64,000 bases of DNA. Source: Gordonibacter sp. Marseille-P4307. Lineage in GTDB: Bacteria; Actinomycetota; Coriobacteriia; Coriobacteriales; Eggerthellaceae. The stretch is from positions 1,527,311 through 1,591,310 of the forward strand of contig NZ_UWPD01000001.1 in assembly GCF_900604965.1 (NCBI RefSeq). The letters are read 5' to 3'. The notes under the pieces are model-generated. The model saw only the letters and a program-made list of their open reading frames with translations. It was not told where the DNA came from and ran no database searches. Positions 8,508-17,448 of this stretch are shown here, one piece after another. The position numbers and the translations under genes are program-made. Each line of letters opens with the position of its first letter. Positions within the stretch are counted from its first letter, which is position 1.

Positions 8508-9299
8508 ATGAAAAGCCCAATCGTGCTCGAAGCCAGGGGCCTTACGAAAACCTACAAGGCGAAGTCGAAGCGATCGAAGGGAGCCCCGGGAGGGACGCGC
8601 GCCTTGGCAGGCGTCAACTTCGACGTGCGGGAAGGCGAGATCGTCGGCATCATGGGACCGTCGGGATCGGGAAAATCAACCCTGCTGAACTGCATTTCAA
8701 CCATCGACAAGCCCGACTCGGGATGCGTGCGCATCGACAGTCGCGACATCTCCAAGCTCAACTCCCGGGAGCTGGCTTTGTTCCGCGGACGCGAACTGGG
8801 GTTCATCTTCCAGGATTCCAGCCTGCTCGACACCCTTACCTGCTACGAGAACATCGCCCTGTCGCTCACCATCCGCAAGGTCAGCCCGCGCGAAATCGAT
8901 CACCGCGTCCGCTTCATCGCCGAACAGCTGGGGATCTCCGACGTGCTGGACAAGTTCCCCTACCAAGTGTCCGGCGGCCAGAAGCAGCGCGTCGCCACGG
9001 CGCGGGCGGTGGTGGGCAAGCCGCGCCTCGTTTTGGCCGACGAACCCACCGGGGCGCTGGACTCGAAGTCGGCGCGCTCCCTGCTGGAAACGTTCGAGCG
9101 CATCAACCGCCTGGGATCGACCATCCTCATGGTCACCCATGACCCGATGTCGGCGAGCTACTGCCAGCGCATCGTGTTCATCAAAGACGGCAAGACCGCG
9201 CTCGAAGTCGCCCGCGATGGGCGACCGCGCGAGCAGTTCTACGCCGATATCGTGAGCGCAGTTGTGAGCATGACCGAGGAGGCCGTGCATGTTTGCTAA
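8508..9299 (+). CDS. ABC transporter ATP-binding protein (MacB/BceA type)
   Basis: 263 residues from the ATG at 8508, chosen because AAGGAGG (8492-8498) sits upstream; the frame runs open to 8406 without a better start. Walker A is GPSGSGKST, the Q-loop FIFQDSSLL, the signature VSGGQKQR, Walker B LVLADEPTGALDS and the H-loop VTHD. The LDxxSxxxLL pattern after Walker B is typical of the LolD/MacB/BceA class, which works with FtsX-fold permeases. It overlaps the permease gene by 11 bp, so translation is coupled. The likely role is defence against cell-envelope peptides, or cell-surface homeostasis. Confidence 0.93.
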   Translation: MKSPIVLEARGLTKTYKAKSKRSKGAPGGTRALAGVNFDVREGEIVGIMGPSGSGKSTLLNCISTIDKPDSGCVRIDSRDISKLNSRELALFRGRELGFIFQDSSLLDTLTCYENIALSLTIRKVSPREIDHRVRFIAEQLGISDVLDKFPYQVSGGQKQRVATARAVVGKPRLVLADEPTGALDSKSARSLLETFERINRLGSTILMVTHDPMSASYCQRIVFIKDGKTALEVARDGRPREQFYADIVSAVVSMTEEAVHVC

Positions 9300-11385
9300 A
9301 ATCGCCTGGGGAAACGTCCGCAAGTCGATAAGCGACTTCAGCATCTACTTCCTCACCGTGGTACTGGGCGTAACCGTGTTCTACGCCTTCAATGCCACCG
9401 CCGACATGGACGTCGCCAACGCCATCGATTCGCGCGCGCTGCTGGCCGAGACCATTCGTTTCGCCACAGTGCTCGTCACCATCGTGTTCGCCTTCCTCAT
9501 CCTGTACGCCAACAGCTTCCTCATCAGGCGGCGCAAGCGGGAGTTCGGCCTTTACCTGGCCTTGGGAATGCACACGTCGCAGGTGGCCCTCATCGCCGTC
9601 CTCGAAACCGTCATGGTGGGAGCGGCATCGGTGGTCTGCGGGCTTGTCGTCGGATGGCTGTTCTCGCAGGTGCTCGTCAATATCGCCGCGAACATCTACA
9701 ACACGGGTGCCTCAGCGGCGCTGGTGGGCATCTCGCTGGGCTCGGTCGTGCGCACCCTCGTCGTGTTTGGCGCACTGTTCGTGCTGTCGTCGCTTATGAA
9801 CGCCGTATCGGTTTCGCGCACCACCCTCATCGACCTCATGAAGGCCGGTCGCACCAATCAGGAGATGAAGCTGCGCAGCCTGCCTTTGTCCGTCGTGCTG
9901 TTCGCCGTCGCCATCGGCCTTATCGGCCTCGCATATAAACTGCTGCTCGATACCGGACTCGACTTCACGTCGCCGAACTTCCTCGCCTCGACCGTGATCG
10001 TCTGCGTGGGAACCTGGCTGTTCTTCTACTCCATATCCGGGTTTCTCCTGCGCTTCATCCAGTCGTTCAAGGGCATCTATCTAAACGGCCTGAACATGTT
10101 CACCCTGCGCCAGATCAACTCGCGCATCAACGGAGCGACCGCCACCATGACCATGGTGTGCATGACCTTGTTCTTCGCGCTCATCTGCGTATGCGGGGGC
10201 ATCGGGATCACCACCGCTTTGAATTCCAGTCTGCAGCGCACCACCTCCTACGATGCAACCCTGTCCACCCAGTGGGGCCTCTACCTGAGGGGTGCCTACC
10301 AGCAATTCACCGATGACGACCAGGTTGCGGGCGCCCAGGCGGCTCATTGGGATATGAAGACATACCTCGATGCCCGCCTGGCACGCGAAGGCCAGATGAG
10401 TCTTGCAAGCCTTGCCACCAGCGCCCAGCAGATCGACACGTGGATCGATCCCGAGAACCCACTTACATTCGCAAAGACCGACAAGCTGGTCGGAGACGAG
10501 CTTCCGCGCATCGCGGGGCTTGAAATGAAGTCAGCCTACAAGGAGGGGGGCGTCCCCTTCATCAAGCTCTCCGAAGTCAACGCCGTGCGCTCCCAGATCG
10601 GCAGAGAGCCGCTTGATCTGAAGCCGGGCACCTGCCTGGCGATCGGAGACACCGACTACACGGCAGGCTACTTCAGGCTGCTGGCCGAAAAAGGCGCGGC
10701 GGTGGAAGTCGGATCCACGAGGCTGATCGTCGACCGTTACATCAACGAAGCCCTGGCAACCGAGTTCGTGCCCATGCAGACGGGCGCCATCGTGATCCCC
10801 GACGAGGCCCTTCCCGCATCCGCCGTGCGTCTGTCCAGCTCGATGAATATCATGCGCGCCGACGGCGTGAACGAAAAGACCCTCGGAAGCGCGCTCGAGT
10901 TCCTGGACGGCGAGGAGAAAGCGCAGGATTGGGGCGCCATCATGATCGCCACGCGAGAAGCCGTCCAAGAACAGGGATTCGGCCTCAACGGCATCGTCGC
11001 CTTCCTTGCGATATATATCGGGTTCGCACTCGTCATCGCCTGCGCCGGCATCCTGGCCATCCAGCAGCTTACCGAAGCGTCCGACAACGCCCAGCGCTAC
11101 CGGATGCTGCGCAGGCTGGGTGTGGACAACGCAGCGATAGGCCGAAGCCTCGCCGTTCAAGTGGTCGTGTACTTCCTGTTCCCGATGGCGCTGGCCGTAT
11201 GCCACACCGTTTGCGCCCTGAACGTCGTAGACGACCTGGTAAGAATGTTCGGCATCTTCAACCTGGAGACCACCGCGCTTATCGCGGCCGCCGCCTTCGT
11301 CGCCACCTACGGAGCCTACGCCCTGCTCACCTGGATAGGCGCCCGATCACTCACCTCCGAGCGCTCGGAAGGTGCGATGGCCTAG
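9289..11385 (+). CDS. FtsX-family ABC permease (BceB-like)
   Basis: 698 residues, starting inside the ATPase gene with GAGGAGG in front. Helices are predicted at about 20-40, 60-80, 105-130, 150-170, 205-225, 240-260 and 285-310. A large extracytoplasmic domain (about 320-560) follows, then the last helices near 570-595, 620-650 and 660-685. FtsX-type four-helix blocks separated by a big sensor loop are the BceB layout. The final helices contain QQLTEASDNAQRYRMLRRLGVD, the coupling segment conserved in this family. Its stop overlaps the stop of the convergent methyltransferase gene by 4 bp. With the adjacent two-component system it looks like an antimicrobial-peptide sensing and removal module. 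Confidence 0.9.
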   Translation: MFAKIAWGNVRKSISDFSIYFLTVVLGVTVFYAFNATADMDVANAIDSRALLAETIRFATVLVTIVFAFLILYANSFLIRRRKREFGLYLALGMHTSQVALIAVLETVMVGAASVVCGLVVGWLFSQVLVNIAANIYNTGASAALVGISLGSVVRTLVVFGALFVLSSLMNAVSVSRTTLIDLMKAGRTNQEMKLRSLPLSVVLFAVAIGLIGLAYKLLLDTGLDFTSPNFLASTVIVCVGTWLFFYSISGFLLRFIQSFKGIYLNGLNMFTLRQINSRINGATATMTMVCMTLFFALICVCGGIGITTALNSSLQRTTSYDATLSTQWGLYLRGAYQQFTDDDQVAGAQAAHWDMKTYLDARLAREGQMSLASLATSAQQIDTWIDPENPLTFAKTDKLVGDELPRIAGLEMKSAYKEGGVPFIKLSEVNAVRSQIGREPLDLKPGTCLAIGDTDYTAGYFRLLAEKGAAVEVGSTRLIVDRYINEALATEFVPMQTGAIVIPDEALPASAVRLSSSMNIMRADGVNEKTLGSALEFLDGEEKAQDWGAIMIATREAVQEQGFGLNGIVAFLAIYIGFALVIACAGILAIQQLTEASDNAQRYRMLRRLGVDNAAIGRSLAVQVVVYFLFPMALAVCHTVCALNVVDDLVRMFGIFNLETTALIAAAAFVATYGAYALLTWIGARSLTSERSEGAMA

Positions 11386-12197
11386 GAAAGCGGGCGCTCG
11401 ACCGCCGCACCCTGCCTTTCCTTCTTGAACACCAGATACTCGTTGAGACGCCCGCTGCGCCCGTCGGCCCGAAAACGCCCGACGGGCGCAGCAACATCTG
11501 AGATCGAGCGAACAAGTCGCTCCACCTCGTCGTCAGAAAAACTGTGGCAGAAACGCAGCGCGTCGGTATCCTGCCACCCAAGCAGATAGTCGCCCGGCTC
11601 CAGATCGGCACCGTCGATACCCAGCCGCCCAAGCCCCTGCGCAGTCGCTGCGCGCGCCTTGCGCGCAAGGCGCGCGTCGTCCATAAAGCGCCAAAGCGAC
11701 AGGCACAGGCACCCTCCCCCCTTCGTTTTGGCGGCAAGCAGGCGAAGCGCCGCCATGCGGGCTTCCTCGGAAGGCACGTGGTGGAAAAACCCGAAGCTCA
11801 CCGCGATCGAGCACGGAGGCGCAACCAGCTCGTCGGCTGCATCGCATCCCGTCAGCAGCATCGAGCAGATATCCGCGCTCTGATAGCGCACCGCGCAAGC
11901 ATCGGCGCCCCCGGCGGCCGGTACGAGCGCATCGCAGTTGTCAGCTGCGTGGAAATCGAAGGCGACGCTTTCGACGGCGCTTCGAAGATACGCCTCGAAC
12001 CTCATGTTCCCGCAGGCGAGATCGAATACGGATATGCGCGAGCCCTCGCAGCAGCCTTCCCGCCGCACGATATCGGCGCAGCGGCCCCACCCCTCCCAGG
12101 GCGCCTGGCGCGTGGCGGAAAACGAGTGCGCGTTATCGCGGTAGAACCGCGTGTTCAGGCTGCAAAGTATTTTCGCAACGGAGGCATCCATAGTCAT
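11382..12197 (-). CDS. Trm9-like SAM-dependent tRNA methyltransferase
   Basis: 271 residues (a second in-frame ATG lies 6 nt inside). A class I methyltransferase fold: motif I VFDLACGNMRFE, an acidic DFHAAD for motif II. Then comes a stretch very like the Trm9/ABH8 family, SFGFFHHVPSEEARMAALRL followed by GGGCLCLSLWRF, matching the family pattern IHH-(S/T)-EERR-A--(R/L)-GG---I-VW-F. The N-terminal FSATRQAPWEGW matches the family motif FS-TR--PWP, and the late LGWQDTDALRFCHSF matches W------RYYHLF. In eukaryotes Trm9 adds the methyl ester to cm5U34 of tRNA, the step after Elp3. The gene is divergent from an Elp3 homologue with a 33-bp gap. These family matches are from memory; substrate specificity is inferred. 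Confidence 0.7.
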   Translation of the reverse strand: MTMDASVAKILCSLNTRFYRDNAHSFSATRQAPWEGWGRCADIVRREGCCEGSRISVFDLACGNMRFEAYLRSAVESVAFDFHAADNCDALVPAAGGADACAVRYQSADICSMLLTGCDAADELVAPPCSIAVSFGFFHHVPSEEARMAALRLLAAKTKGGGCLCLSLWRFMDDARLARKARAATAQGLGRLGIDGADLEPGDYLLGWQDTDALRFCHSFSDDEVERLVRSISDVAAPVGRFRADGRSGRLNEYLVFKKERQGAAVERPLS

Positions 12198-12204
12198 GGC
12201 CTCT

Positions 12205-12221
12205 ATTCTATAGGATAGAAT
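12205..12221. promoter_or_regulatory. Symmetric divergent promoter between methyltransferase and elp3
   Basis: ATTCTAT-AGG-ATAGAAT is a perfect 7-bp inverted repeat with a 3-nt centre. It places a TAGAAT -10-like box on each strand: 12216-12221 (+) and 12210-12205 (-). The two start codons lie about 8-10 nt beyond each box, so both transcripts could be leaderless or almost so. Confidence 0.55.
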
Positions 12222-12230
12222 GACCCTACC

Positions 12231-14051
12231 GTGGAAGCCCTTTTACTCGACATACTGGCCCTGCTCAAACAGGGAGAATCGATCGATGCGCCCAGGCTTG
12301 CGGCGCTCGTGCGCGCACGCAACGAAAACGTCGCCGACGTATCGAAGCATCTGGCGAAAAAACGGCTCTTTCCCTTTTACCTGCGCGTGAAAACCGAAGA
12401 TCCCGCACGTTGGAGCAGCTGGAAGATCGATGCCGACCTGGAGAAGCGGCTTTTGGCCGTCATACAGATGAAGCCCCGCAGGACGGCAAGCGGAGTTGCC
12501 ACCATCACGGTCATCACGAAACCCTGGCCGTGCGGCAGCGACTGCCTGTACTGTCCCAACGACGTGCGCATGCCCAAAAGCTATCTATCCGACGAACCGG
12601 CGTGCCAACGAGCCGAACGCAATTTCTTCGACCCGTACCTCCAAGTGCTCTCGCGCCTGCATGCCCTGCGCGAAATGGGGCATCCCACCGACAAGATAGA
12701 GCTGATCGTATTGGGAGGAACCTGGTGCGATTACCCGGAAGGCTACCGGATATGGTTTATCCGCGAGCTGTTCCGCGCATTGAACGACCCGCTCGAGCAG
12801 AGCGCCGACGAAGCGAAGCGGATCCGAGAGCGCTATCGAAGCTGCGGGGTCGAATCCGATGCGGGAACCCTCGCCCAGAACGCCAAAACCGAGCAGGAAC
12901 GCGTGACGGAGGGCGAGGCGACCTACAACCAGGCCGTTTCGCGCCTCTACGGGCAGCACGTCGGATGGAGGCGGATCTCGACCGTGCAGACCGCGGCCTT
13001 CGCCGAACTCGAAAGCCAGCATCGATTGAACGAATGCGCCAAGCGGCGCGTCGTAGGACTCGTCATCGAGACTCGGCCCGAAAACGTCACGGCAGGCCGC
13101 CTCACCCACATCCGACGTCTTGGCTGCACGAAGATCCAGATGGGCATACAGAGCCTCGATAAAGCCATCCTGCACGACAACAACCGCGCGGGGGATCCGG
13201 AGTCGGTGGCACGCGCGTTTGCACTGGCCCGGGCGTTCGGATTCAAGATCCACGCGCACATGATGGCCAACCTCTACGGAGCCTCCCCTGAAAGCGACCT
13301 GGCCGATTATCGCCGCCTTACCGGCGAGGCAGCCTATCGACCCGACGAGGTGAAGCTCTATCCCTGCGCACTGGTGGACGGCACCGGACTCGTCCGGCAC
13401 TTCGCCGACGGAACCTGGCGCCCCTACGAAGAAGACGAGCTCATCGAGTTGCTGACCCGCTGCGTGCTGACCACGCCGCCCTTCATCCGCATCTCGCGCA
13501 TGATCCGCGACATATCGGCTCGCGACATCATGGCGGGCAACAGGAAAACGAACCTGAGGCAGCTGGTCGAGGCCGCGGTCGCTCGCTCGGAAAAACCGGT
13601 CGGCGAGATCCGCTACCGTGAACTGAGCACGAGAAACGCGGCCCCTGAAACCCTCGAGCTGTCGGTGCTGCCCTACCGTACCGCCAATGCAGACGAGCAC
13701 TTCCTCCAATGGACGATGGAATCGGACGGCTCCCGGAAAATCGCCGGGTTTCTGCGCCTGTCGCTTCCCCACGCCGCCTTCGTCTGCGCGCACCGAGACG
13801 AGCTGCCCGCGCCCCTCGGCGACGCGATGATCCGCGAAGTGCACGTTTACGGCAAGATGGCCCAGCTGCACGACACCAGCACCGGAGCCCAGCATCTGGG
13901 CCTCGGCCGCAGGCTGGTGGAAGAGGCCTGCACGATCGCGCGGAACGCCGGATACCACCGCATCAACGTGATCAGCGCCGTAGGAACGCGTGCCTACTAC
14001 CGCAACCTGGGATTCACCGACTGCGGCCTTTATCAGAGCCGCAAGCTGTAA
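12231..14051 (+). CDS. elp3: Elp3-type tRNA uridine(34) carboxymethyl synthase (radical SAM + GNAT)
   Basis: 606 residues, GTG start. The radical SAM cluster is CGSDCLYCP (Cys101, Cys105, Cys108). The radical SAM barrel carries the Elp3-specific stretches LGGTWCDYPEGYR, VGLVIETRPE, RRLGCTKIQMGIQS and KIHAHMMANL. The C-terminal acetyltransferase domain (about 480-606) has IREVHVYG, QHLGLGRRLVEEA and the final RAYYRNLGFTDCGLY. Archaeal and some bacterial Elp3 proteins make cm5U34 from acetyl-CoA without the other Elongator subunits. The gene is paired with a Trm9-like methyltransferase that could convert cm5U to mcm5U. The length and all domains look intact. Confidence 0.93.
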   Translation: MEALLLDILALLKQGESIDAPRLAALVRARNENVADVSKHLAKKRLFPFYLRVKTEDPARWSSWKIDADLEKRLLAVIQMKPRRTASGVATITVITKPWPCGSDCLYCPNDVRMPKSYLSDEPACQRAERNFFDPYLQVLSRLHALREMGHPTDKIELIVLGGTWCDYPEGYRIWFIRELFRALNDPLEQSADEAKRIRERYRSCGVESDAGTLAQNAKTEQERVTEGEATYNQAVSRLYGQHVGWRRISTVQTAAFAELESQHRLNECAKRRVVGLVIETRPENVTAGRLTHIRRLGCTKIQMGIQSLDKAILHDNNRAGDPESVARAFALARAFGFKIHAHMMANLYGASPESDLADYRRLTGEAAYRPDEVKLYPCALVDGTGLVRHFADGTWRPYEEDELIELLTRCVLTTPPFIRISRMIRDISARDIMAGNRKTNLRQLVEAAVARSEKPVGEIRYRELSTRNAAPETLELSVLPYRTANADEHFLQWTMESDGSRKIAGFLRLSLPHAAFVCAHRDELPAPLGDAMIREVHVYGKMAQLHDTSTGAQHLGLGRRLVEEACTIARNAGYHRINVISAVGTRAYYRNLGFTDCGLYQSRKL

Positions 14052-14093
14052 GCAACCCAGAAGCGCGGTGCGAGCCGTTCCGCAAGGCCCGGT

Positions 14094-14795
14094 CTAGAAA
14101 TGCTCCACCATATACCGCACGACCGCCGCGCACCGATAGGCGGCTTCTTTCTCGAACACGGGGTAATCGACGCGCGCCGACCCATCCGCCTTGTCGGATA
14201 CAGCGCGGACGATGACGAACGGCACTCGGTTCAGTGCGCAGGCCTGAGCGATGGCCGCACCCTCCATCTCGCAGCACAAACCTCCGAATGCGGTCGCGAT
14301 GTCGTTTTTGTCGTCTTCATCGGCAACGAAGCGATCTCCCGAGAGGATCCGGCCCTCATGCGTGCGCACCTCGGGCGCAACCGCCTTTGCCGCCTCCACG
14401 GCGCAAGCGCGCAGGCGCTCGTCGGCACAGAAGAACGAGTCGATGGGCATCTGGGGCACCACCCCGCGTTCGTACCCGAAATTCGTGGCATCCATATCGT
14501 GCTGGACCGCATCGACCGACACCACCAGATCCCCAATGTCGATGGATGTGTCAAGCGATCCGGCGATCCCCGTGTTCACGATGTAATCGACCCCGAACAC
14601 GCTGATCAGAACCTGAGCGCACAAAGCTGCGTTCACTTTGCCGATCCCCGAGCGCACCACGACGACCTCGGTGCCCCCGAGCGCCCCCGAGCAGAATTCG
14701 GTGGACATGTGATGACTCGCAACGAGCGAACCCATGGAGTTCTTCAGCTGCTCGGCCTCGACTTCCATTGCGGCGATGATTCCGAATCTGGTCAT
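14094..14795 (-). CDS. mtnN: 5'-methylthioadenosine/S-adenosylhomocysteine nucleosidase
   Basis: 233 residues, the usual length. The N-terminus GIIAAMEVEAEQL is the family hallmark; VVVVRSGIGKVNAALC and VNTGIAGSL line the active site. The CCEMEGAAIAQ motif with its glutamate binds the ribose, and RAVSDKADG contains the catalytic aspartate. It cleaves S-adenosylhomocysteine and methylthioadenosine to adenine plus the ribosyl product. The start lies 3 nt after the luxS stop, so the two consecutive steps of the activated methyl cycle form one operon. Methyltransferases such as the Trm9-like enzyme next door would feed this detoxification route. Confidence 0.95.
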   Translation of the reverse strand: MTRFGIIAAMEVEAEQLKNSMGSLVASHHMSTEFCSGALGGTEVVVVRSGIGKVNAALCAQVLISVFGVDYIVNTGIAGSLDTSIDIGDLVVSVDAVQHDMDATNFGYERGVVPQMPIDSFFCADERLRACAVEAAKAVAPEVRTHEGRILSGDRFVADEDDKNDIATAFGGLCCEMEGAAIAQACALNRVPFVIVRAVSDKADGSARVDYPVFEKEAAYRCAAVVRYMVEHF

Positions 14796-14798
14796 GGC

Positions 14799-15293
14799 TT
14801 ATACCTCTATCTGCGGATAAGTCGTATGCGCCTCGTCAAGCGACGACAGCGTCTTGTCGAGATAGTGACGCGCCCACCACTTGGCGCCCATAAGGTCGCT
14901 GTCATGATAGTTCCCGCATTCCACCGGCGTCGCTCCGGGAACCTCTCCCTCGAAATCGCGCACGAACGCGAACATGGCGCGCACGAGATCGGCCACGTCC
15001 GCAGATTCGTACGCGCCGAACACAACCAGATAAAAACCCGTACGGCACCCCATGGGACCGAAGTACACAACCCGGTTCTTCCAGTTAGGATCGTTGCGCA
15101 GATACGTGGCGATCAGATGCTCGATGGCATGCACGGAGGCGGTGTCGATGACCGGCTCGCGGTTCGGCGCCGTCATCCGCACGTCAAACGTGGTGACGGG
15201 ATTGCCGTGCTCGGGATCGCGGTCGATGCGCGACACGTACACGCCGGGCTCGAGCCGCAGGTGATCGATGGTGAAGCTTGAAATGCGCTCCAT
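14799..15293 (-). CDS. luxS: S-ribosylhomocysteine lyase LuxS
   Basis: 164 residues. The ATG at 15293 (MERISSFTIDHLRL) is chosen because of GAAGGAGAG just upstream; a longer frame to 15359 is not conserved. Metal ligands are in HAIEHL and the later ECGNYHDSD. The catalytic cysteine lies in FGPMGCRTGFYL. LuxS splits S-ribosylhomocysteine to homocysteine and DPD, the precursor of autoinducer-2. It directly follows on from MtnN in the pathway, and the two genes are adjacent. Whether AI-2 signalling is used cannot be judged; no Lsr uptake genes are in the window. Confidence 0.96.
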   Translation of the reverse strand: MERISSFTIDHLRLEPGVYVSRIDRDPEHGNPVTTFDVRMTAPNREPVIDTASVHAIEHLIATYLRNDPNWKNRVVYFGPMGCRTGFYLVVFGAYESADVADLVRAMFAFVRDFEGEVPGATPVECGNYHDSDLMGAKWWARHYLDKTLSSLDEAHTTYPQIEV

Positions 15294-15467
15294 AGCTCTC
15301 CTTCTTCGCAGACGTCGTTTCATCGTTGCGCTCTGTAGTATAGCGAGGATAGCATGCAAAACCCGAAACGCCGCAGTTACAGAAGACGTCCCTTCGCTTT
15401 TGGAAGAGGCGGCCGAAACGGACCTGCGCTAGAATGGGCGGACAACCGCAACGCAATCGGAGGTCCC

Positions 15468-15887
15468 ATGTACGAACTGAAAACCGAAGCCGCCTTCGAC
15501 GGCGCCCATTTCCTCACCGACTACTACGGCAAATGCGAGAACCTGCACGGGCACCGCTGGCGCGTGGTCGCCTACATCGGCAAGGAATCGCTTGAGACCG
15601 CCGGCACCCACAAGGATATGGTGCTCGACTTCAGCGTGTTCAAGCGCACGGTGCGCGCAGTCGTCGAAGAGCTCGACCACACGTTCCTGGTGGAAGAAGG
15701 CTCGCTCAAACCCGAAACCATCGCGCACCTCGAATCAGAGGGGTTCGAGCTTACCGTCCTTCCCTTCCGCACGACCGCCGAGAACCTGGCAGCGCATCTG
15801 TTCGACCGCATAGCCGCCTCCGGATTGCCCGTCACCTGCATCGAAGTGTACGAAACCCCCAACAACTGCGCGATCTACAGGCCCTAA
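15468..15887 (+). CDS. queD: 6-carboxytetrahydropterin synthase QueD
   Basis: 139 residues. The ATG at 15468 follows TCGGAGG. Zinc ligands are in FDGAHFL and in ENLHGHRWRV (HGH). The catalytic DHTFL is present, as are the family signatures MVLDFSVFK and TAENLA and the closing glutamate in CIEVYETPNNC. QueD/PTPS-I makes 6-carboxytetrahydropterin from dihydroneopterin triphosphate, the first dedicated step to preQ0 and queuosine in tRNA. Partners queC and queE are not in the window. The gene is divergent from luxS and followed by a terminator. A TAGAAT box at 15430-15435 is a possible -10. Confidence 0.93.
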   Translation: MYELKTEAAFDGAHFLTDYYGKCENLHGHRWRVVAYIGKESLETAGTHKDMVLDFSVFKRTVRAVVEELDHTFLVEEGSLKPETIAHLESEGFELTVLPFRTTAENLAAHLFDRIAASGLPVTCIEVYETPNNCAIYRP

Positions 15888-15896
15888 TGCGCAAAT

Positions 15897-15931
15897 GCCG
15901 CGCCTGCGATCGATGCGCGGGCGCGGCTCTT
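15897..15931. terminator. Terminator between convergent queD and the AGCS symporter gene
   Basis: GCCGCGCC (15897-15904) pairs with GGCGCGGC (15920-15927), followed on the plus strand by TCTT. It lies in the 64-bp gap between two convergent stops and may serve both. Confidence 0.55.
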
Positions 15932-15951
15932 CGCTTTGCGGGAAGGCCCTT

Positions 15952-17448
15952 CTATTCCCTCAGGAACCCGTCGGCGACCTTCTTGGCAGCCTCGGACGCC
16001 CCTACGTGCTCCATATGATCAAGCTTCTCACGCGGCGTGGCCCAGCACTGCGTTGCAGGCAGCCCTTCGATCTGCGCCGCCTCGAACACCGGATCGAGGC
16101 CCTTTTTCTTCTGCGCAGAATAATCTTCGAGCGCGGCAAAGGCCCACTTGCCCAAAACAAGGATCACGAAGATGTTGATGATGGCTTCGATGCCCATGAG
16201 GATATCGGCGAGGTTCCAGGCAAGGTTGAAGTTCGACGTTGCTCCGAAGAACACCGCCACGCAGCAGCAGCACCGAAACACCAGCAGGAAGACCCGGTTG
16301 TTCTTGATGAACTTCAGGTTGCTCTCGGCATAGAAGTAGTTGCCTATGATGCTGGAGAACGCGAACGCCACGATGGCGAACGTGATCACGTAGATACCCG
16401 CCTCGCCGACCGCGTTTTTAACCGCGGCTTGGACGAGAGGCATGCCGTTGAGGTCGCCGGGAGCACCGTTCACGTAAAACAGCAAGATGATCATAGCCGA
16501 GCAGGTGCAGATAACGGCCGTGTCGATGAACACCGACAGCGTCTGGGCAAGACCCTGTTTGGCGGGATGCGACACCGAAGCCGAAGCCGCCGCATTGGGG
16601 GCCGAACCCATGCCGGCCTCGTTCGAGAACAGGCCGCGCTTGATGCCGATAACCACAACCGATCCGGCGAAACCGCCGAAGATGGAGTTGAAATCGAACG
16701 CCGAGGCGAAGATGAGCGCGAATATCGCGGGAACGTCTCCCAGGTGCGTGATAGTGAGCACGAACCCGAAACCCAAATACGTGAGCGCCATGACCGGAAC
16801 GATGAGCGAAGTAAGAACGCCGATGCGCTTCACGCCGCCGAAGATGATCATGGCCGTGAACACGGTGACCAGCGTGGCGATGACGAAAGGAACGCCCGAC
16901 GTCTTGAAATCGGGAACGAAGTACTCGAACGACGAGGCGAGGTTGTATGCCTGCAGGCCGTTGAATCCCACGGCGAAGCACAGGATCAGCGATACGGCGA
17001 ACACGATGCCGAGCCAGCGCATGCCCAGCGCCTGCTCGATGTAATATGCGGGGCCGCCGCGAAACTCGCCGTCCTCGCCGCGCACTTTCCAGATCTGGGC
17101 GAGCGTGGACTCCACGAACGCGGAGGCGGCGCCGATCATGGACATGATCCACATCCAGAACACCGCACCCGGACCGCCCGTGGCGATAGCGGTGGCAACG
17201 CCGGCGATGTTGCCGGTACCCACACGGCTTGCAGTCGATACCATCAGCGCCTGGAACGACGACACGGCATCGTGGCCGTCCACGTGCTTCTTCTCGGTGA
17301 GAACCGTGAACATGTCTTTGAAATAGCGAAACTGGACGAACTTCGTCCTGACGGAGAAATACGCACCAACCGCGATCAGCAGAAACACCAACAGGTACGT
17401 GTACATGACGGTGCTTACCTGATCGGTCAGACCAACCCAGAACTCCAT
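15952..17448 (-). CDS. Sodium:alanine/glycine symporter (AGCS family)
   Basis: 498 residues. The ATG at 17448 (MEFWVGLTD) has GAGAAGG 8 nt upstream; the next in-frame ATG, 10 codons earlier, lacks one. The protein has about ten or eleven transmembrane helices. The family signature near residue 75-100 reads STASRVGTGNIAGVATAIATGGPGA, here interrupted by nothing unusual. Other family stretches are FRGGPAYYIEQALG and the later FSNEAGMGSAPNAAA. AGCS proteins import alanine, glycine or related small amino acids with sodium. It follows a serine acetyltransferase gene on the same strand after 124 bp. No glycine riboswitch could be recognised in that gap. Confidence 0.93.
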   Translation of the reverse strand: MEFWVGLTDQVSTVMYTYLLVFLLIAVGAYFSVRTKFVQFRYFKDMFTVLTEKKHVDGHDAVSSFQALMVSTASRVGTGNIAGVATAIATGGPGAVFWMWIMSMIGAASAFVESTLAQIWKVRGEDGEFRGGPAYYIEQALGMRWLGIVFAVSLILCFAVGFNGLQAYNLASSFEYFVPDFKTSGVPFVIATLVTVFTAMIIFGGVKRIGVLTSLIVPVMALTYLGFGFVLTITHLGDVPAIFALIFASAFDFNSIFGGFAGSVVVIGIKRGLFSNEAGMGSAPNAAASASVSHPAKQGLAQTLSVFIDTAVICTCSAMIILLFYVNGAPGDLNGMPLVQAAVKNAVGEAGIYVITFAIVAFAFSSIIGNYFYAESNLKFIKNNRVFLLVFRCCCCVAVFFGATSNFNLAWNLADILMGIEAIINIFVILVLGKWAFAALEDYSAQKKKGLDPVFEAAQIEGLPATQCWATPREKLDHMEHVGASEAAKKVADGFLRE

